Shown: in pieces, positions 6,989-11,850 of the stretch
Position numbering within the stretch: the stretch's first letter is position 1
How the letters are laid out: each line of letters opens with the position of its first letter
NCBI GenBank assembly: GCA_964581105.1
Contig: CAZOMB010000027.1
Span: forward strand, 1 to 11,850
DNA: 11,850 nucleotides
Origin: UBA10161 sp964581105
Lineage (GTDB): Archaea > Micrarchaeota > Micrarchaeia > Anstonellales > Anstonellaceae
Reading direction: 5' to 3'
Notes under the pieces: model-generated
The model's database searches: none
What the model was told of the DNA's origin: nothing
What the model saw: the letters and a program-made list of their open reading frames with translations, nothing else
Made by a program: the position numbers and the translations under genes

Positions 6989-7165
6989 ATGGGAAAGCAA
7001 ATTCAAAAGGCAAAACCTAGTACTGGTTTTAACTCAAGTGCAGCTAAGGCTCTGATTAAAATTTATAGCAAAAATCCTGATGCCCTTAATGGTGCAATGA
7101 AAGTTGCAGTTAAGATTGAGAAAAACAAGCATGGAGAGATTGACAGGCCCTTCAGGAAGCCCTGA
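6989..7165 (+). CDS. 58-residue basic protein of unknown function downstream of TFB
   Basis: A short gene begins at ATG 6989, 9 nt after the TFB stop. The Shine-Dalgarno-like AAGGTGA (6978-6984) overlaps that stop, and the frame ends at TGA 7165. The product is rich in lysine, with a central amphipathic helix (AAKALIKIYSKNPDALNGAMKVAV at about 18-41, given here as composition only) and a polar tail ending RPFRKP. There are no cysteines and no membrane segment. I do not recognise a family. Tight spacing and a good ribosome binding site argue for a real gene co-expressed with TFB. A nucleic-acid-binding or transcription accessory role is a guess from charge and context. Confidence 0.62.
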   Translation: MGKQIQKAKPSTGFNSSAAKALIKIYSKNPDALNGAMKVAVKIEKNKHGEIDRPFRKP

Positions 7166-7184
7166 TTCTCTTTTTTCACTTTTT
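7166..7184 (+). terminator. Pyrimidine/T-tract terminator candidate after the TFB operon
   Basis: TTCTC followed by T6 and T5 runs (7171-7176 and 7180-7184) begins right after the stop of the 58-codon gene. Archaeal RNA polymerase commonly terminates at such T-tracts without a hairpin. It overlaps the last codons of the convergent flavoprotein gene. Confidence 0.55.
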
Positions 7185-8087
7185 CCCCAAATACAAATAG
7201 GCTGAATAAACCGCCTCAACAGCCTCGCCAACCCCTATTATTGCCTGCTTGAAGCGCGTGTCAGTAACATCTCCTGCAGCATAAAAGCCTGGCACATTTG
7301 TTTCTGAATCCCTGTTTATTTTCAAATATCCCTTTTCATTCACTTCTGCTCCTGCCTGTTTTGCCAATAAAGAGGCAGGCACATGGCCAATTGCAACAAA
7401 AACAGCATCAAGTGGGAGAGAGGTTGAGCCATTGTAATCCTTGTCCAGCACAACACCAGTTGCTTTCTTTTCTCCTTTTATCTCCTTAACATTTGTATTG
7501 TTAATTATCTCTATTTTCTTGTTTTCCATTACTCGCTTGTAATTAATTGGCTCTGCCCTTATTTTCCCTTTCCTGTAAACAATATAGACTTTTTTTGCCC
7601 ATTGAGTCAAAACAAGCGCATCTTTTGCAGCAGAGTCGCTTCCTCCTATCACTGCAACTGCCTTTTCCTTGTAAAATGCCCCGTCACAAAGCGCGCAATA
7701 ATGCACTCCCTTGTTCGCAAATTCCTCCTCACCTGGCACGCCAAGCTTTTTCCACTCTGTGCCAGTTGCATAAAGCACGGTTTTTGCCTCATATTCCCCT
7801 GCCTCTGATTTCACTTTAAATTTGTTATCTTGCTTCTCTATTTTCACAACTTTTTCATCTTTTATTTCAACTGTTTTGTAGTCTTTTGCATGTTCTTCAA
7901 GTTTTTGAGCCAAATCAATGCCTGAAATTGACTTAAAGCCAGGATAATTCTCCACAATGTCAGTAGTTGTGATAGTGCCCCCCCTAAGTGCCCCTAGCAC
8001 AAGCACTTTCATGCCAAGCCTTCCAGCATACATGGCACCAGCCAGGCCTGAGCAGCCTGATCCAATTATCAACATGTCATATTCCAT
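7176..8087 (-). CDS. trxB: Thioredoxin reductase-like FAD/NAD(P) flavoprotein
   Basis: This 303-residue enzyme of the low-molecular-weight thioredoxin reductase family would pass electrons from NAD(P)H via FAD to a redox-active Cys pair and on to thioredoxin or glutaredoxin-like partners. The FAD-binding motif at the N terminus is GSGCSG (9-14), with Cys where most members have Pro. The active disulfide is CALCDG (Cys131, Cys134; canonical CATC). The NAD(P) motif is GGSDSA (148-153) and the later YRKGKIRAE replaces the canonical HRRxxxRA, keeping two of three arginines and giving Lys for the other. YAAGDV near the C terminus is the second FAD contact. Length and order are normal. It is divergent from nrdR, the regulator of ribonucleotide reductase, an enzyme often fed by thioredoxin. 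A TATA-like stretch lies about 38 nt upstream. Another disulfide reductase of the same fold is possible. Confidence 0.9.
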   Translation of the reverse strand: MEYDMLIIGSGCSGLAGAMYAGRLGMKVLVLGALRGGTITTTDIVENYPGFKSISGIDLAQKLEEHAKDYKTVEIKDEKVVKIEKQDNKFKVKSEAGEYEAKTVLYATGTEWKKLGVPGEEEFANKGVHYCALCDGAFYKEKAVAVIGGSDSAAKDALVLTQWAKKVYIVYRKGKIRAEPINYKRVMENKKIEIINNTNVKEIKGEKKATGVVLDKDYNGSTSLPLDAVFVAIGHVPASLLAKQAGAEVNEKGYLKINRDSETNVPGFYAAGDVTDTRFKQAIIGVGEAVEAVYSAYLYLGKK

Positions 8088-8117
8088 GAAATCAGCTCTG
8101 CATTCTTGCGCACTAAG

Positions 8118-8131
8118 CGTTTTTATTGATA
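8118..8131. promoter_or_regulatory. Putative shared TATA region between trxB and nrdR
   Basis: CGTTTTTATTGATA lies in the 62-nt space between the divergent starts. In the + direction it is centred about 26 nt before the nrdR ATG at 8150, fitting a leaderless mRNA. In the other direction (CAATAAAAACG) it is about 38 nt before the trxB ATG. I see no sequence resembling the known NrdR box. Confidence 0.4.
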
Positions 8132-8149
8132 TGCACCCAACCTAAGAGC

Positions 8150-8602
8150 ATGAGATGCCCATTTTGCACGCATACAGAAAGCGATGTTATTGATACAAGG
8201 GACACAGATGACGGCAGGATAAGAAGGAGAAGGGAATGCTCAAAGTGCAAAAGGCGCTTTACTACATATGAAGGAGTTGAAAAGCAGGACCTTTTTGTAA
8301 TAAAAAAAGACGGAAGAAGGGAAAAGTTTGACAGAAGAAAGCTGCTGTCAGGCATACAAAAGGCATGCGAAAAAAGGCCTGTGCCTGTTGAGCAGATTGA
8401 GACAATAGCAAACCGGGTTGAGGCAAAGCTAAGAAAAGAGGACAAGCAGGAAGTCAAGTCAGATGAAATAGGAGAACTGGTAATTGAGAGGTTAAGAAAG
8501 GTCGATGAGATTGCATATATAAGGTTTGCATCTGTTTACCGCTCGTTTGCAGACCTTGAGTCATTTGAGGAAGCGTTAAAAAAACTGAAGAAAAAAAAGT
8601 GA
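8150..8602 (+). CDS. nrdR: NrdR, ATP-cone transcriptional repressor of ribonucleotide reductase genes
   Basis: This 150-residue regulator senses ATP/dATP and represses ribonucleotide reductase genes. The N-terminal zinc ribbon reads MRCPFC, with Cys3, Cys6, Cys30 and Cys33. It is followed by the conserved VIDTRDTDDGRIRRRREC and FTTYE. An ATP-cone domain covers about 46-136 (VIKKDGRREKFDRRKL near its start, YIRFASVYRSF near its end), and a lysine-rich tail closes the protein. The frame extends to 8126, but the ATG at 8150 gives the canonical MRCPFC start and lies 26 nt from a TATA-like box. Length matches bacterial NrdR closely. NrdR is near-universal in bacteria and patchy in archaea, so its presence here is notable. 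The next gene starts 4 nt downstream. No ribonucleotide reductase gene is in the window. Confidence 0.95.
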   Translation: MRCPFCTHTESDVIDTRDTDDGRIRRRRECSKCKRRFTTYEGVEKQDLFVIKKDGRREKFDRRKLLSGIQKACEKRPVPVEQIETIANRVEAKLRKEDKQEVKSDEIGELVIERLRKVDEIAYIRFASVYRSFADLESFEEALKKLKKKK

Positions 8603-8606
8603 GCAA

Positions 8607-9494
8607 ATGAAACCCTATACCCAGGTTGCATTGTTTTTTGCAATAACGCAGATTATTGGCATATACTCTGGCATGGTGCTTGTCACAGGCGCAGCAGAAT
8701 CTGAGGAAATACAGGCATTTTCAATTGCCCCAATGCCGGAAAATGACCCCCTGAACGCAGTGTGCTTTATTGGCTATATCCTGTTCGGTGCAGTGATGAT
8801 AATCCTGGTTGCGCGCTTTTACAAAGGGGTTGTGCTTTTCAAATTGCTTGAGCTTGTTGTAATAGTCTCAGCATCAACAATAGTGTTTTTCACAATAGGA
8901 ATTTCTCTTCTTTCACTCGGGTTTGTAAAATCAATCCTATTTGGCGCAGCAGCAGGAATTGCAGTTGGGGCTGCAAAGTTTTTCACAGCAAGGGCAAAAA
9001 ATACAGCTGCAATAATCTCAAGCGCAGGGGTTGGAGCATTATTCGGCTTTTCGCTTGGTTTTCTTCCCACAGTTTTATTTGTAATCCTTCTCTCAATTTA
9101 TGATTACATAGCAGTATTCAAGACAAAGCACATGATTGAAATGGCACGCGAGCTTTCAACAAGGCAGCTTTCCTTTGCAGTCACAGCAAAAAGCCTCCCA
9201 AAAAGAAAGCCAAAGGAGAAAAGGGAGCAATATGTTGACAGGGCAATGCAAGAGGGAGAAAGGCTGGACTTGGGCACAGGCGACCTTTCTGTGCCTGTGA
9301 TGATATCTGTGTCAGCATTTTCACTTGGGGCAAGCGGGCTTGTTTACTCGCTTGCAGTTGCAGCAGGCTCAACATTGGCAATTTACATGCTTTTGAGGTT
9401 TGTTTCAAAGCAAAAGGTATTCCTGCCTGCGCTTCCCCCTATTTGCTTGGGGGGCATGCTTGCTCTTTTGCTGGTTCTTGTTGCAGGCTTTTAG
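8607..9494 (+). CDS. Archaeal presenilin/signal-peptide-peptidase homologue (intramembrane aspartyl protease)
   Basis: This 295-residue, highly hydrophobic membrane protein has about nine predicted spans. It carries all three hallmarks of presenilin-type proteases. These are YD in the sixth span (Tyr165, Asp166, in LLSIYDYIAV), GxGD in the seventh (GTGD 223-226, catalytic Asp226, in RLDLGTGDLSVP) and PALP at 274-277. A long basic hydrophilic loop of about 175-215 separates the catalytic spans, as in the Methanoculleus presenilin homologue whose size and Asp spacing are similar. Such enzymes cleave transmembrane helices or leftover signal peptides within the bilayer. It begins 4 nt after nrdR and probably shares its transcript; no functional link between the two is evident. 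There is no recognisable Shine-Dalgarno site beyond GTGAG. I consider the family assignment secure and the substrate unknown. Confidence 0.93.
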   Translation: MKPYTQVALFFAITQIIGIYSGMVLVTGAAESEEIQAFSIAPMPENDPLNAVCFIGYILFGAVMIILVARFYKGVVLFKLLELVVIVSASTIVFFTIGISLLSLGFVKSILFGAAAGIAVGAAKFFTARAKNTAAIISSAGVGALFGFSLGFLPTVLFVILLSIYDYIAVFKTKHMIEMARELSTRQLSFAVTAKSLPKRKPKEKREQYVDRAMQEGERLDLGTGDLSVPVMISVSAFSLGASGLVYSLAVAAGSTLAIYMLLRFVSKQKVFLPALPPICLGGMLALLLVLVAGF

Positions 9495-9500
9495 CAATCC

Positions 9501-9510
9501 CTATTAAAGG
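9501..9510 (+). promoter_or_regulatory. Putative TATA box of the initiation factor pair
   Basis: CTATTAAAGG lies in the 53-nt gap after the presenilin gene and is centred about 42 nt before the aIF2-beta ATG at 9548. This matches the spacing seen upstream of the serine cassette and would give a leader of about 16 nt. Confidence 0.4.
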
Positions 9511-9547
9511 TTTTACCCCATATTCACTGAATAAGAAAAGTGGTTTG

Positions 9548-9952
9548 ATGGACGAATACAAAAACATGCTTGACAGGGCGCACAATGCGCTTCCTGAGAA
9601 AACCCACAAATTTGAAAGGTTTGAGGTTCCAGCAATACAGTCATTCTTTCAGGGCAACAAGACAATAATAAAAAACTTTGACCTGATAGTGCAGAAAACA
9701 AGGAGAAAGCCCCAGACACTTGCAAAATACTTTTCACACGAGCTTGCTGTTCCTGTGACAGTTCAAGGCAGCAAGCTGGTTTTGAATGGGAAATTTTATG
9801 AGAGGAACCTTAAGGACAAGCTACAGCAGTTTGTTGACTCTGCAGTAATTTGCAGGGAATGCAAAAGGCCTGACACAAAAATAGTTGACCAGGCAGGGGT
9901 AAAGATGCTTGTTTGCGAGGCATGCGGAGCGCGCTCTCCTCTCAAGCTTTAG
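9548..9952 (+). CDS. Translation initiation factor aIF2 beta subunit
   Basis: This 134-residue beta subunit of archaeal initiation factor 2 helps bring initiator Met-tRNA to the ribosome with the gamma and alpha subunits. The N-terminal helix (about 1-20) is the usual gamma-binding segment. The central alpha/beta domain spans about 22-95, with KTIIKNFDLI and RRKPQTLAKYF. A C-terminal zinc ribbon carries Cys102, Cys105, Cys123 and Cys126. The frame is open upstream to 9443, inside the presenilin gene, but the ATG at 9548 gives the normal archaeal length and the MDEY-type start. The stop overlaps the ribosome binding site of the aIF1A gene, indicating coupled translation of two initiation factors. 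Confidence 0.95.
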   Translation: MDEYKNMLDRAHNALPEKTHKFERFEVPAIQSFFQGNKTIIKNFDLIVQKTRRKPQTLAKYFSHELAVPVTVQGSKLVLNGKFYERNLKDKLQQFVDSAVICRECKRPDTKIVDQAGVKMLVCEACGARSPLKL

Positions 9953-9961
9953 GTGTTTTGA

Positions 9962-10264
9962 ATGGCAAGAAGAAGACCACCACCAATCCAGCCAATTACC
10001 TCAGTGAAACTGCCAAAAGAAGGGGAAATGCTGGGAATTGTGATTAGCAACATGGGAGGCGGAAGGCTGCTGGTCGAGTGCAAGGACGGCAAGGAAAGGA
10101 TGTGCAGAATACCTGGGAAAATAAGAAGGTTCATCTGGGTAAGGGACGGAGACATAGTAATAATTGTCCCCTGGAAAATCGGGGGAGACAAAAAAGGAGA
10201 CATAGTCTGGAGATACAACCGCTACCAGGCACAGTGGCTTCGTGACAAAGGCTACATAAAGTAA
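9962..10264 (+). CDS. Translation initiation factor aIF1A
   Basis: This 100-residue archaeal homologue of IF1/eIF1A binds the small subunit A site during start-codon selection. It has a short basic N-terminal tail (ARRRPPP), then an S1-like OB fold. The family signatures are EGEMLGIVISNMGGGRLLV (19 residues from about 20), CRIPGKIRRFIWV and GDIVIIVPW. A short helical tail with WRYNRYQAQWL closes it. Length is as expected. AGGTG (9951-9955) overlaps the aIF2-beta stop and lies 6 nt before the ATG, supporting this start. The two factor genes are 9 nt apart and probably form one transcript. The sequence after the stop is where the AT-rich, less familiar region begins. Confidence 0.96.
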   Translation: MARRRPPPIQPITSVKLPKEGEMLGIVISNMGGGRLLVECKDGKERMCRIPGKIRRFIWVRDGDIVIIVPWKIGGDKKGDIVWRYNRYQAQWLRDKGYIK

Positions 10265-10277
10265 AACTCTTCTCCCC

Positions 10278-10309
10278 ATACATATATTTATATAACTTAA
10301 AACACATAA
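10278..10309 (+). repeat. Promoter repeat, copy 1 (32 bp)
   Basis: ATACATATATTTATATA (10278-10294), seven variable bases, then ACACATAA (10302-10309). The same block recurs at 10724-10755 with 29 of 32 positions identical and the same internal spacing. The first part is a TATA-type element about 35 nt before the ATG at 10326, so the repeat probably includes the core promoter and the transcription start. Confidence 0.8.
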
Positions 10310-10325
10310 GGCAAAAGGGAGAAAT

Positions 10326-10682
10326 ATGCTGAAAGCAAATGACTCAATGAAAAATATTAAGCTTAGCAAAAGTGATAAGATAGTTTCTGGAATATCACAA
10401 GGGGAATTGAAATACAAGGTTCTTACAGGCCAATCAATCGGATCTAAATATAAAATTGAATACAAAAACCGGATGCTGCTAAACTTGTTCTCAAAAAATC
10501 GAGAAGAACAATTTTTGTGGATTAATTTAAGTGGTATAAAAGCATTTACAAATGCAGCTCTAACGAGGGGCATAGGTATTGCAAATGCTGGAGACCCTTT
10601 AGGTGTGTTTTCTCCGCACTTAACAAATAGCGTTTTAAAATCTTTGAACAAGTTCTTTCTAAGAACTGACTCAAAAAAATAG
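10326..10682 (+). CDS. Hypothetical protein, 118 residues
   Basis: I do not recognise this protein. It begins with GGGAG (10317-10321) four nt before the ATG, a convincing ribosome binding site, behind a strong AT-rich promoter block. The N-terminal half is lysine- and serine-rich (NIKLSKSDKIVSG, KYKIEYKNRM) and may form beta strands. The middle is more hydrophobic (FLWINLSGIKAFTNAAL), followed by a glycine-rich turn region (RGIGIANAGDPLG) and a basic helical tail (SVLKSLNKFFLRTDSKK). No membrane span, signal peptide or cysteine is evident. Codon use shifts toward A/T-ending codons compared with the initiation factor genes. It shows no clear similarity to the two helical-repeat proteins downstream, although it shares a promoter sequence with the next one. 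Confidence 0.68.
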   Translation: MLKANDSMKNIKLSKSDKIVSGISQGELKYKVLTGQSIGSKYKIEYKNRMLLNLFSKNREEQFLWINLSGIKAFTNAALTRGIGIANAGDPLGVFSPHLTNSVLKSLNKFFLRTDSKK

Positions 10683-10723
10683 GTTGCAAAGCCCATATTA
10701 GCAAAGGCGACAGCCCATTCTTA

Positions 10724-10755
10724 ATACATATATTTATATACCCTAACACACATAA
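10724..10755 (+). repeat. Promoter repeat, copy 2 (32 bp)
   Basis: This is the second copy of the 10278-10309 block: identical 17-bp ATACATATATTTATATA, seven partly matching bases (4 of 7), then identical ACACATAA. It ends on the first base of the ATG at 10755. The usual TATA-to-start spacing puts the transcript start at or just after that ATG, which raises doubt about it as the initiation codon. Confidence 0.8.
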
Positions 10756-11303
10756 TGAGAGGTATTGTGTGTGGTATTATGGGAACCCTAGAATTGCAAA
10801 AGAAGGAAGGCATAACTCAAAGAAACAACGCTCTGGATAAGGCAAAAAAGGCTGAATTGCGCAGTGTCAGGCTCAAATATTTGGCAAAAATGGGCCTGAA
10901 AGTAGGGGCATATAATGAGTGTAGGGAATTGACTAAATATGGCCTTAGCGAGCATGAGCTTGAGAATATTGCCTATGGCATTGGCGAAAAATACGCTGAG
11001 AACTGTTCATTCACAGAGCTTGGCAAACTTGTTGAAAGTGGATTTTTGAGCAAGACGAGTTTCTTAAAGATGTTTCTTGGGCAGGGGACTGATTTCCATT
11101 ATGACTATTTCAAAGACATAGTAGAAACAGGCGCATTCGGGGTAACAGAGAAGGAAGGGAACAGGGCAATGTTTTTCACGCTTGCGGATATGGCTTTGAG
11201 AGGCGACAAAGAAGGCGTGAAAAAGCTGATAAAGAAAGACATTGCCAATTATTGCGATGTTGAAAAGGCTTATGATATTGTGGAGAAGGCAAAACAAATG
11301 TAA
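10755..11303 (+). CDS. Hypothetical helical-repeat (alpha-solenoid-like) protein, 182 residues
   Basis: No family is recognised, but four units of 30-36 residues can be aligned around RELTKYGL (57-64), GKLVESGF (90-97), KDIVETGA (120-127) and KKLIKKDI (156-163). Each is followed by a second helix such as SKTSFLKMFL. The pattern is that of paired-helix solenoids, which usually bind proteins. Composition is charged and soluble, with no signal or membrane segment. The first in-frame ATG is 10755. The ATG at 10779 (MGTLELQKKEG) is a good alternative and would give 174 residues, because the promoter repeat predicts a transcript start at about 10755-10763. It is a divergent paralogue of the next gene, which starts 35 nt downstream: KLVESGFLSKTSFL aligns with KMIDEGILHPRTFL, and YDYFKDIVETGAFG with YENFKQFVEQDLFG. 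Function is unknown. Confidence 0.72.
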   Translation: MRGIVCGIMGTLELQKKEGITQRNNALDKAKKAELRSVRLKYLAKMGLKVGAYNECRELTKYGLSEHELENIAYGIGEKYAENCSFTELGKLVESGFLSKTSFLKMFLGQGTDFHYDYFKDIVETGAFGVTEKEGNRAMFFTLADMALRGDKEGVKKLIKKDIANYCDVEKAYDIVEKAKQM

Positions 11304-11338
11304 GGAAAGCAGAGCAAGTACATTAAAGAGGCGGCAAT

Positions 11339-11850
11339 ATGCACCCATACATTTTAAGGAGCAATAATGAAAAGAACAAAAGAGTGCCAAAAAGCCCTAT
11401 TTTGGCAAATGAGTTTTTCAACCTGAAAAAATACAGCCCTGCAAAGAGGCTAAAGTTGGATACAAAAATCGCATTTGAGCACAATGATAAGCAAAAAGCA
11501 GCTAAATTTGCAAAAAAGCTGGCAGCCTTGCATATTAAATGCAAAAACTATCATGGTATTAAAAAAATGATCGATGAAGGCATTTTGCACCCCCGCACCT
11601 TTTTGAGGGCAGAGCTTTCCCTTGGCAATTATGAGAATTTCAAGCAGTTTGTTGAGCAAGATCTTTTTGGAACAAGAATATACAAAGATTTAGCTGTTGA
11701 AGATGAGCTTGAAGTTCACATTAGGGAAAAACATGATGGTAAAATCTATGACCTGATGATTGAAGGGATTGCAACTGGTGAAAACTATAAACGGGCATTA
11801 GAAAATATAGATGCTCAGGAGAGAAAAGAACTGATTTTAGGCAGGTCTCA
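11339..11850 (+). CDS. Hypothetical helical-repeat protein, partial (3' end outside window)
   Basis: A frame from ATG 11339 stays open to the last base (170 codons seen, no stop). The product is soluble and lysine-rich. From about residue 50 it repeats the helical pattern of the preceding gene, with units marked by KKMIDEGI (75-82), KQFVEQDL (102-109) and YDLMIEGI (137-144). RLKL near 37-40 also matches RLKYL of its neighbour, so the similarity covers most of the length at low identity. A weak ribosome binding site (AAGAGG, 11326-11331) precedes the ATG. A stronger AAGGAG at 11356-11361 leads to an ATG in another frame, so the true start is uncertain. It lies 35 nt behind its paralogue, probably in the same transcript. 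Function is unknown. Confidence 0.7.
   Translation, partial: MHPYILRSNNEKNKRVPKSPILANEFFNLKKYSPAKRLKLDTKIAFEHNDKQKAAKFAKKLAALHIKCKNYHGIKKMIDEGILHPRTFLRAELSLGNYENFKQFVEQDLFGTRIYKDLAVEDELEVHIREKHDGKIYDLMIEGIATGENYKRALENIDAQERKELILGRS

Noticed and set aside
8126..8149. Longer N terminus for NrdR
   Set aside because: Family members start MRCPFC, and the added eight codons would overlap the predicted TATA region.
9443..9547. Upstream extension of aIF2-beta into the presenilin gene
   Set aside because: The added 35 residues are Cys-rich and unlike the family; the ATG at 9548 gives the usual length.
10001..10696. Minus-strand frame of about 231 codons across aIF1A and the 118-residue gene
   Set aside because: It overlaps the secure aIF1A gene and has no plausible promoter or ribosome binding site; the forward genes explain the region better.
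1..11850. CRISPR arrays, tRNA or rRNA genes, insertion sequences
   Set aside because: No regularly spaced direct repeats, no cloverleaf-like sequence in any spacer, and no transposase or terminal inverted repeats were seen.

Overview
The window reads as a compact piece of an archaeal chromosome. The main evidence is an archaeal transcription factor TFB, aIF2-beta, aIF1A, an archaeal presenilin-type membrane protease and an Mre11-like nuclease. Genes are mostly preceded by BRE/TATA-like boxes, either about 26 nt from the start codon (leaderless) or about 40 nt from it with a short Shine-Dalgarno leader. The small tight genes, AT-rich spacers and several genes shared with bacteria (NrdR, SerRS, TrxB) would fit a DPANN-type or similar small-genome archaeon. 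That placement is inference and cannot be settled from this window.

Left part (1-4714, + strand): an exported, membrane-anchored putative zinc metalloprotease (HELAH) of unrecognised family is followed by a three-gene serine cassette. The cassette holds a class V aminotransferase, a short 3-phosphoglycerate dehydrogenase and seryl-tRNA synthetase, with gaps of 4 nt and a 1-nt overlap. The first two can supply two of the three steps from 3-phosphoglycerate to serine, and the third charges serine onto tRNA.

Middle (4711-8602): an Mre11/SbcD-like nuclease runs leftward and overlaps the end of serS by 4 bp. It shares a palindromic TTTATAAA box with a possible 24-27 residue single-span membrane peptide running rightward. 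A hairpin, two TATA-like boxes and an 8-codon upstream ORF then lead into TFB, which is followed by a 58-residue basic companion protein. A thioredoxin-reductase-like flavoprotein lies convergent to that pair and divergent from NrdR.

Right part (8607-11850): an archaeal presenilin homologue follows nrdR by 4 bp, then come the initiation factor pair aIF2-beta and aIF1A. From 10265 the sequence becomes more AT-rich and holds three unrecognised genes. The first two carry an almost identical 32-bp promoter block. The second and third encode divergent paralogues built from a roughly 30-36 residue helical repeat. The third runs off the window. This final block is the most likely place for something undescribed.
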